DNA from: JALSRK01 sp964461995
Lineage (GTDB): Bacteria; Acidobacteriota; Terriglobia; Bryobacterales; Bryobacteraceae
Length of the DNA stretch: 12,216 nt
Assembly: GCA_964461995.1 (NCBI GenBank)
Contig: CAYWXL010000110.1
Location: forward strand, 1-12,216
Reading direction: 5' to 3'
This document shows positions 6,985 to 12,216 of the stretch, in pieces. Under the pieces are notes generated by a model that had not been told where the DNA came from, searched no databases, and worked only from the letters and a program-made list of their open reading frames with translations. Made by a program: the position numbers and the translations under genes. The stretch's first letter is position 1; every line of letters begins with the position of its first letter.

Positions 6985-7084
6985 NNNNNNNNNNNNNNNN
7001 NNNNNNNNNNNNNNNNNNNNNNNNNNNNNNNNNNNNNNNNNNNNNNNNNNNNNNNNNNNNNNNNNNNNNNNNNNNNNNNNNNNN
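6985..7084. other. Assembly gap of 100 Ns
   Basis: Exactly 100 consecutive Ns. A round 100 is the usual placeholder for a gap of unknown length between scaffolded contigs. The promoter region of the transglycosylase (minus) and most of the upstream region of the cytochrome operon (plus) are lost here. Genes could lie in the gap. Confidence 0.97.
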
Positions 7085-7089
7085 GGTCT

Positions 7090-7095
7090 TAAAAT
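7090..7095 (+). promoter_or_regulatory. Possible -10 element of the cytochrome operon
   Basis: TAAAAT at 7090-7095 matches TATAAT in five of six positions. It lies in a short AT-rich stretch that stands out from the GC-rich surroundings, about 60 bases before the first gene of the operon. Any -35 element would fall inside the N gap and cannot be examined. Downstream, CGGTT (7116-7120) and AACCG (7125-7129) form a small 5-bp inverted repeat in the leader. Confidence 0.3.
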
Positions 7096-7154
7096 ACTTT
7101 CTGGTTAATGATTACCGGTTTTGTAACCGATGGGATCAATTGAGAGGGATGGCG

Positions 7155-7625
7155 ATGAAGCGTTGGCACTGGGCATTGGTTGTCGGTCTGGCCGTCACCG
7201 TGGGGGTGGCGGGGCTTGCCCTACGGACCGCCGACCCTGACTTGCCCGTCTCGCCGGAGATGCGGCAGCTTCTCCAGGCCCAGGAACAACTGGCGCCCGA
7301 AGAGCTTGCCGCCGTGCAAGCGCTGCGGGTGTTTGCGGCCGTCTCGTTGACGTATTTCACCGAGAACGGTCGTTTCGCTGGGCCCGAGGAGCTGAAGGCA
7401 AAGGGGTACCTCGACCCGAAGTGGCCCCGGGTCGAAACTGAAGCGTACAAGATCGATTGCCGAATTGGAGAGGAGACAGGATTCGCTTGTTTTGCGGATC
7501 CGGTGTCGGGATCGGTCCAACGTTACTTCTTCGTGGACCCGTCACAGACCGTGCGGGTTGAGAGAGACCGCCGCCCGGACGAAAACAGTCCGGTGTTTGG
7601 CCTTTCCAAGGAGCAGTCAAGATGA
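7155..7625 (+). CDS. Membrane-anchored protein with a pilin-like globular domain
   Basis: A 156-residue protein with one N-terminal transmembrane segment (about 6-23) and a short helix-rich linker. The rest of the protein (about 50-150) resembles the head domain of acidobacterial type IV pilins: a helix with A-L-R-V-F-A-A-V-S-L-T-Y-F, a G-R-F-A-G-P-E-E-L loop, and a C-terminal Y-F-F-V-D-P-S-Q-T-V-R-V strand with E-N-S-P-V-F near the end. The canonical prepilin cleavage site and its hydrophobic G-F-T-L-I-E start are absent, so it is not an ordinary pilin. Cys102 and Cys112 may pair. TTG at 7140 and ATG at 7149 are possible starts, but ATG 7155 is favoured because GAGAGGG (7142-7148) ends six bases upstream of it. 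Its stop overlaps the start of the octaheme cytochrome gene by four bases. The role is unknown; assembly or surface attachment of the cytochrome conduit is inference. Confidence 0.7.
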   Translation: MKRWHWALVVGLAVTVGVAGLALRTADPDLPVSPEMRQLLQAQEQLAPEELAAVQALRVFAAVSLTYFTENGRFAGPEELKAKGYLDPKWPRVETEAYKIDCRIGEETGFACFADPVSGSVQRYFFVDPSQTVRVERDRRPDENSPVFGLSKEQSR

Positions 7626-9352
7626 AACGGATAGTACTACTTGCGGTTGTTACGCTTTCCTTTGTCCCGCAGCTCAGTGCGGCGAAGGTAGACGAATACA
7701 AGGCCCGGACGATGGCGGATATTCTGCTCCGCTATTACGGCCAGAGCGCCGCCGAGTCGAAGATGTACGTCGGCTCGGAGATGTGTCTGGCTTGTCACGA
7801 AGATAAAGCGGGTTGGCGGCAGTCGTTGCACGCCACCGCGTTCAATGTGACCGACACGTCGGCCTTCAGCTTGCAGCTCAAGCACGGCGTTGTCGCCGAT
7901 TACAACCAGAACGGTATCGACGACTTCGTAGAAGGCCTGGACTTCAACCAGATCTCGAGCGCCTTCGACAAGTACAAGCCGAATGCGCCCATCCTCAAGT
8001 ACGACGACCAGAATGGCTACCAGATCCAGATTGGCGAGCTGACCATGCCGGTGAAGTTCGCTTACGGCGGCAGCGGGTATTGGAAGCAGCGCTTCGTGGT
8101 GAGAATTCCCGTGACGGACCGCCCCGACGGGCTGTCGGCGGGCCATTACCTGAGCCCGGTGCAGTACAACGAGACCGTCCACCAGTACGTGACGTTCCAC
8201 CCCGAGAACTGGTGGGATGACAGCGGCGCGCCGCTATTCAATTCCAACACCACGACGAAGGACGTGGCGGCGAAAGGCAAATCGTTTGACAAGGGTTGCG
8301 CCGGCTGCCACTTCACCGGGCTGAGCGTCTGGCAGGACGGCAACGGCGAATGGCGGGCGCAAGCTCCGGTGGCGACTCTCTACTACCCGAACGACCCTCA
8401 CTACTATGACTTCAACGGCGACCGGATCAAAGAGCAGATCAACACCGGCTGTGAGCGCTGCCATGGCCCTGGGAGCATGCATATCCTCGGCCGCGGCGAT
8501 CCGGAGCAGATCATCAACCCGGAAAAGGACTGGACCGAGGAACAGGCCAACGCGCTGTGCGGATCTTGCCACACCCGCGGCAAGAGCGTTCCCGGGCACA
8601 CGTTCGATTATCCGTACGATGAAACGGCGAAGGTTGCTTACGCCTCTGCTCTCGGCGAGGATCTTGCCCGTTTCTTCGATCCCGCGCCGGGGCGTTGGCC
8701 GGATGGCGTGACGCCCACCAAGCACCGGCAACAGTACCTTGAGTTCCTCGAATCAAGCAAGCCTACGTTCCAATTCCACAAGGTCACGTGCTTCGAGTGC
8801 CACGACGTCCACAACACTAGCGAGCACCACATTCGCACTGAGATTGTGGATGACGGCCTCGTGATTCCTACAAACCCGGACAACAACACGCTCTGTCTGG
8901 CTTGTCACGCCACCCACGGCGATTTCGAGACGCTCACCAAGGAAGAAATCGCCAACTATGAGCAGAACCGGGCGAAGATCGCCGAGGTGGTCCGGGCGCA
9001 TACTCACCACCCGTATGAGCCGGAACGGCAACTCGGTCTGAGCCGCTGCATCGAATGCCACATGCCGAAGGTGGCCAAGTCGGCCGTGCCTTATGACATC
9101 CGGTCCCACACCTTCGAGCCGATTCCGCCCGAGAAGACTCTGATGTATCAGGACGAGGGCGGCATGCCGAACGCCTGCGCCGTGCGGTGCCACCGTGGTC
9201 TCAACCCGGCCTTCGGTCTCCCCGAGGACACCAGCTTGACCAATTGGACCGAGCCGGGTGACGTCAGCCTGGCCCAGTGGCTCTTGCAGTACTACGGGCC
9301 CAACGGTAAATGGTGGCAGCACAGCGTCGGGGAAGGCGAGGAAGGGCACTAA
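7622..9352 (+). CDS. Secreted octaheme c-type cytochrome (seven CXXCH plus one CX3CH)
   Basis: A 576-residue multiheme cytochrome c. Residues 1-20 are a Sec signal peptide (V-P-Q-L-S-A-A cleavage region) with no lipobox Cys. Canonical heme sites lie at C55-H59 (CLACH), C226-H230 (CAGCH), C277-H281 (CERCH), C313-H317 (CGSCH), C390-H394 (CFECH), C425-H429 (CLACH) and C476-H480 (CIECHMP). An eighth site, C519-H524, reads C-A-V-R-C-H with three spacer residues. Between hemes 1 and 2 there are about 165 residues without heme motifs, containing an EF-hand-like loop (DYNQNGIDDFVE, 93-104). The style, with C-E-R-C-H-G-P-G and C-I-E-C-H-M-P, is that of periplasmic or surface multiheme electron carriers. 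The ATG overlaps the preceding stop (ATGA) and has AAGGAG eight bases upstream. In this operon it is probably the soluble partner of the outer-membrane conduit. It does not look like MtrC, OmcA or OmcB, and a catalytic role cannot be excluded. Confidence 0.9.
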   Translation: MKRIVLLAVVTLSFVPQLSAAKVDEYKARTMADILLRYYGQSAAESKMYVGSEMCLACHEDKAGWRQSLHATAFNVTDTSAFSLQLKHGVVADYNQNGIDDFVEGLDFNQISSAFDKYKPNAPILKYDDQNGYQIQIGELTMPVKFAYGGSGYWKQRFVVRIPVTDRPDGLSAGHYLSPVQYNETVHQYVTFHPENWWDDSGAPLFNSNTTTKDVAAKGKSFDKGCAGCHFTGLSVWQDGNGEWRAQAPVATLYYPNDPHYYDFNGDRIKEQINTGCERCHGPGSMHILGRGDPEQIINPEKDWTEEQANALCGSCHTRGKSVPGHTFDYPYDETAKVAYASALGEDLARFFDPAPGRWPDGVTPTKHRQQYLEFLESSKPTFQFHKVTCFECHDVHNTSEHHIRTEIVDDGLVIPTNPDNNTLCLACHATHGDFETLTKEEIANYEQNRAKIAEVVRAHTHHPYEPERQLGLSRCIECHMPKVAKSAVPYDIRSHTFEPIPPEKTLMYQDEGGMPNACAVRCHRGLNPAFGLPEDTSLTNWTEPGDVSLAQWLLQYYGPNGKWWQHSVGEGEEGH

Positions 9353-9385
9353 GCCCCTCCGGGTCACCACTTTGTGGGTGCCGCC

Positions 9386-11332
9386 ATGAGGGGCCACAGG
9401 CGGATTCTCTCTCTCGCCGTGGCGAGCGTGGCGGCGGCTGCGGCCGTCGCCGCGCAAGCCCCGGCCGGGGAGGCGACCGTTTCCGATGCACCTCCCGCCT
9501 CAGTACGGGAGTATGAAACCACTTTCGATTTTGCCGCCGGAGGCGTCTTCCTCGACGTCGATGGCAACCGGGAAAAGTTCCGTACCGAGCGGAACCTCCG
9601 TTCCGGTTTCAACACCGGAACCGTCTTCCTCGATATTCGCCCCGTAGCCGGCGGAGGTGCGTTCGACTTTTTCAACCTTTCCGCCTTCGGTTTCGGGGAT
9701 TCGAGCCCGTACCAGAGGGCGGCCTTACGGCTCACCAAGAGAAAGATTTACGACTTCACCGGCAGCTACCAGAAGTTCAACTACTTCTTTGGACTCCCTG
9801 AGTTCGCCGTCGGCTTGCATCCCGAGGATTCCGTGGGCCGCAGCTTCCGGTTCGGTCTCGAGCTGCTGCCCAGCCGGATCTTCTCTCCCATCCTCGGGTA
9901 CCGCCGCAACCAGCTCTACGGGACCCGTTTCACCTCCCAGGATCTCGGCTTCGACGCCTACCCGGTCTCTTACCCCCGCCGGCTGTCCTCTGACGAGATC
10001 TTCGGGGGAGCGAAACTGAAGACCCGTACGGCGTCGCTGCGGTTCATCCAGTCCTACATCCGGTTCAAGGACGACCAGCAGCTCTTGCCCAACGGCGACG
10101 ACTCTGTCGGTTTTCGCGGAGGAACCGTATCGGAGGGCGTCCGGAACGTGCCGGCGCGGATCTCGACCTCCACTTCCCGGTTCCTCGGCGCCTGGCGACC
10201 CAGCCGCCGGTACGACGTGATGGCCCGCTACCTCTATTCGAGCGCCGACCTGAATGTTTCTCGCTGGGAAGACCTCTTGATCCGCATCGGTCAGGGGCAA
10301 TTTCCCGTGCGGCAACTGATCAGCTCCTCGGGAACCAGCGAGAAGCCCACGCACAACTTCGGCCTTTCCCAGTCGGCCGATTTAACGGAACGGCTCAGCT
10401 TCCACCACCGTTTCGTTTACGAGAAGTACACGCTGACCGGGTTTCTGACCACCAGCGGGGTCGTCCAGCTCCTCGATGAAATCCTGGGCGCCTCCATCGA
10501 TCTGCCCGTGGAGGCCGCCGGCGGTACGATCACCGACTATCGCCTCACGCGCAACGAAGCCGAACTCGAGTTCTCCGTTCACCGGACCTTCGCTTTGTTC
10601 GGCAGCTACCGTTACCGTGACCGGCACATGGCGTTCGGTCCCGCCGGAACCACGCCGCGCCCCGTGATTACTATCGGCCATGACGGCGGCGGAGGGATCA
10701 TCTGGAGACCCAGCGCTAAAGGCCGCCTCCGGGCGACTTTCGAGAAAGGTACGGCTTCCACCGCCTTCAACCGCATCGATCCCCTCTCGACGATGCGGTG
10801 GCGGATCCAGGGCAGTCTCCGTCCCATCGGTCCGCTCACGATCACCGGCACTGCCTTGATCGAGGACAACCGGAACGACACCCCGGACGTCAACTACGAT
10901 CTCGACAACCGGCAGGCGGGGATGCAGATCGTCTACGTGCCCGCCGAAGGGGCCTTGATCAGCGCCGGTTATAACTACCTCCGGCTTCGTACTACGACCG
11001 ATATCGTCTTTTACGCCCTTTCCGAGTTGACGCGCGGAACGTCGTTCTATGAAGCCAACATGCATCTGCTGAACTCCGCCGTCGAGGTTCCTATTGGAGA
11101 CCGCGTACGCTTCCGGGTGGGATACGACTTCACCCGTGATACCGGCGAGTCGTTCCCGTTGACCTTCGACGTGACCCGGGCGGGCGTCTCGGTCCGCCTC
11201 GGCCGTGGAGTCGATTTCGAGACTGACTGGCGATACTATTCCTACGACGAGCGCAACGCGGCTATCCGGAACTACAACGCGCACGTGCTGGCGGTCGGCC
11301 TGCGATTCACATCCCCGGAGGGACGGCGATGA
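9386..11332 (+). CDS. Outer-membrane beta-barrel of a porin-cytochrome conduit (MtrB/PioB-like by context)
   Basis: A 648-residue protein with a Sec signal peptide (1 to about 26, A-V-A-A-Q-A). The rest consists of many short alternating hydrophobic/polar strands rich in Tyr, Phe, Arg and Gly, joined by turns, for example SFRFGLELLPSR, RFRVGYDFTR and HVLAVGLRF. This is the pattern of a large outer-membrane barrel. The last strand ends in G-L-R-F with a seven-residue tail. Not one cysteine is present, so the C-x-x-C near the N-terminus of Shewanella MtrB is lacking. Size is close to MtrB (about 700 residues). It sits between two multiheme cytochrome genes and its TGA overlaps the ATG of the decaheme gene, the typical setting of a barrel that sheathes an MtrA-type cytochrome. 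ATG 9386 is chosen over GTG 9374 because it begins the signal peptide cleanly. No Shine-Dalgarno is visible, and a small hairpin (9365-9380) covers that region. The barrel call is firm; the MtrB/PioB assignment is contextual. Confidence 0.8.
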   Translation: MRGHRRILSLAVASVAAAAAVAAQAPAGEATVSDAPPASVREYETTFDFAAGGVFLDVDGNREKFRTERNLRSGFNTGTVFLDIRPVAGGGAFDFFNLSAFGFGDSSPYQRAALRLTKRKIYDFTGSYQKFNYFFGLPEFAVGLHPEDSVGRSFRFGLELLPSRIFSPILGYRRNQLYGTRFTSQDLGFDAYPVSYPRRLSSDEIFGGAKLKTRTASLRFIQSYIRFKDDQQLLPNGDDSVGFRGGTVSEGVRNVPARISTSTSRFLGAWRPSRRYDVMARYLYSSADLNVSRWEDLLIRIGQGQFPVRQLISSSGTSEKPTHNFGLSQSADLTERLSFHHRFVYEKYTLTGFLTTSGVVQLLDEILGASIDLPVEAAGGTITDYRLTRNEAELEFSVHRTFALFGSYRYRDRHMAFGPAGTTPRPVITIGHDGGGGIIWRPSAKGRLRATFEKGTASTAFNRIDPLSTMRWRIQGSLRPIGPLTITGTALIEDNRNDTPDVNYDLDNRQAGMQIVYVPAEGALISAGYNYLRLRTTTDIVFYALSELTRGTSFYEANMHLLNSAVEVPIGDRVRFRVGYDFTRDTGESFPLTFDVTRAGVSVRLGRGVDFETDWRYYSYDERNAAIRNYNAHVLAVGLRFTSPEGRR

Positions 11333-12216
11333 CTTGGAAGAAAGCGGTTCTCGTCTTTTTGCCCGCGGCGCTGGCCGTTTGTTTCGTCCACCCGGCGCCG
11401 GCGCAACAAGCCACGTTTGTGGGCTCGAAGACCTGCCTCGGTTGTCACTCCGAGTACGAAGAGTGGATGGCCGGCTCCGTCCATCGCGACCTGACGCGGA
11501 AAACGCCGGACGGCGGGGAGGCCTCTGGTTGCGAGGTTTGCCATGGACCGGGGTCCCGGCACGTGGAAGATCCGACCGTGGCGGGCGCGATCCTTCCGAT
11601 GACGCCGGGCAAAGATGCGAGGGCGACCAACGAGACGTGCCTCGATTGCCACAATGCCCTCTTCCCGGAGTTGAGCCACCGCCGCAGTGACCATCTCCGC
11701 CGGGGTTTGAGTTGCACCGACTGCCATGCGGTCTCTGGCCCCGAGGCATTCCACAAGATGCGGGCCGTCAACGACGTAATGGCAGGTCAGCAGCCCCGGC
11801 TCTGTTACCGGTGCCACACCGACGAGCGGGCCGGGTTCCTGCTGCCCTACCACCACCCGGTGGAAGAAGGCTATATGGGTTGCACGGGGTGTCACAATCC
11901 CCACGGCGCCTTCGAGCTTCGCCAAATGAAGACCCGCCATACAGAGCCGGTCTGCACGAGTTGTCATGAGGACCAGCAGGGGCCGTTCATCTTCGAGCAC
12001 CCTGCCGGGCGCGCCTCCGGCTGCCAGGTCTGCCACCAGCCCCACGGCAGCACGAACGCCAAGATGCTGATCCGGCCCAAGGTGATGTTCCTGTGTCTGG
12101 AATGCCACGCCGACACGCCGGCGTTCCACGACGTGACCAAGACCGAGTTCCAGAACTGCACCGCCTGCCACAGCCGCATCCATGGCTCGAACTTGAACCG
12201 GAATTTGCTGGAGTAG
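11329..12216 (+). CDS. DmsE/MtrA/PioA-type periplasmic decaheme cytochrome c
   Basis: A 295-residue decaheme cytochrome. The signal peptide covers about residues 1-26 (V-H-P-A-P-A-Q-Q). Cys18 in L-A-V-C lies inside it but is preceded by Val, so a lipoprotein is unlikely. Ten CXXCH sites are present: C36, C68, C104, C129, C159, C185, C209, C232, C256 and C277 (first Cys of each). Ten hemes in about 270 mature residues, the C-H-N-P-H-G and C-H-Q-P-H-G motifs, and the ending C-T-A-C-H-S-R-I-H-G-S-N match the DmsE/MtrA/PioA family. Members thread through an outer-membrane barrel as a heme wire and pass electrons between periplasm and cell surface. The ATG overlaps the barrel gene's TGA by four bases and has GGAGG at 11317-11321, seven bases upstream, indicating translational coupling. 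The gene is complete and ends with TAG on the last base of the window. Electron direction, to metal oxides or from an external donor, cannot be decided. Confidence 0.93.
   Translation: MTWKKAVLVFLPAALAVCFVHPAPAQQATFVGSKTCLGCHSEYEEWMAGSVHRDLTRKTPDGGEASGCEVCHGPGSRHVEDPTVAGAILPMTPGKDARATNETCLDCHNALFPELSHRRSDHLRRGLSCTDCHAVSGPEAFHKMRAVNDVMAGQQPRLCYRCHTDERAGFLLPYHHPVEEGYMGCTGCHNPHGAFELRQMKTRHTEPVCTSCHEDQQGPFIFEHPAGRASGCQVCHQPHGSTNAKMLIRPKVMFLCLECHADTPAFHDVTKTEFQNCTACHSRIHGSNLNRNLLE

Noticed and set aside
6065..7108. Plus-strand open frame over the transglycosylase and into the gap
   Set aside because: It is antisense to the transglycosylase and is extended artificially by Ns.
11329..11415. Lipoprotein signal in the decaheme cytochrome (Cys18)
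   Set aside because: The residue before Cys is Val, where Gly, Ala or Ser is needed, and a better signal peptidase I site (A-P-A-Q) follows at about residue 26.
10382..11749. 455-codon minus-strand open frame
   Set aside because: It is antisense to the end of the barrel gene and the start of the decaheme gene; no recognisable domain.
7085..12216. Nitrite reductase (NrfA) or octaheme tetrathionate-reductase identity for the octaheme protein
   Set aside because: No C-x-x-C-K catalytic heme motif is present, and the neighbours form an outer-membrane conduit rather than a nitrogen or sulfur oxyanion system.
1..12216. CRISPR arrays, tRNA or rRNA genes, insertion sequences, phage genes
   Set aside because: No regularly spaced repeats, cloverleaf-like segments, transposase motifs or terminal inverted repeats were seen on reading both strands.

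Overview
The window looks like high-GC chromosomal DNA of an acidobacterium, probably from the Solibacteres/Bryobacterales side. This rests on gene style only: a secreted NHL-repeat protein with recurring VIGQ segments, a Tat-exported Gfo/Idh/MocA oxidoreductase paired with a TIM-barrel isomerase, a small-ORF plus nucleotidyltransferase pair, and an acidobacterial-type pilin-like domain. No rRNA or other phylogenetic marker is present. A run of exactly 100 Ns (6985-7084) is a scaffold gap, so the two halves are linked only by scaffolding.

Left half (1-6984) holds ordinary accessory and housekeeping genes. On the minus strand a secreted beta-propeller protein (1-1067) runs off the left edge. 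A small protein and an overlapping nucleotidyltransferase-fold protein follow on the plus strand (1216-1858). An HtrA/DegP-type periplasmic protease lies on the minus strand (1900-3336). It is divergent from a two-gene plus-strand unit (3487-5730): a Tat-exported Gfo/Idh/MocA oxidoreductase and a sugar isomerase/epimerase-type TIM barrel. The leader of that unit carries an extended -10 promoter followed by a terminator-like hairpin with a T5 tract, which suggests attenuation. A minus-strand lytic transglycosylase (5792-6967) abuts the gap.

Right half (7085-12216) is a compact plus-strand operon that looks like an outer-membrane electron conduit. The order is: a membrane-anchored pilin-like protein; a secreted octaheme cytochrome c with seven CXXCH sites and one CX3CH site; a cysteine-free outer-membrane beta-barrel of 648 residues; and a decaheme cytochrome of the DmsE/MtrA/PioA type. 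Two of the three junctions are 4-base ATGA overlaps and the third is a 33-base gap. The inferred working model is that the decaheme protein sits in the barrel and carries electrons across the outer membrane. The octaheme protein would be the partner on one face, and the pilin-like protein an assembly or surface accessory. This is the most interesting part of the window: the MtrA part is recognisable, but the barrel and octaheme partner do not look like the textbook MtrB and MtrC/OmcA. The operon may continue past the right edge.
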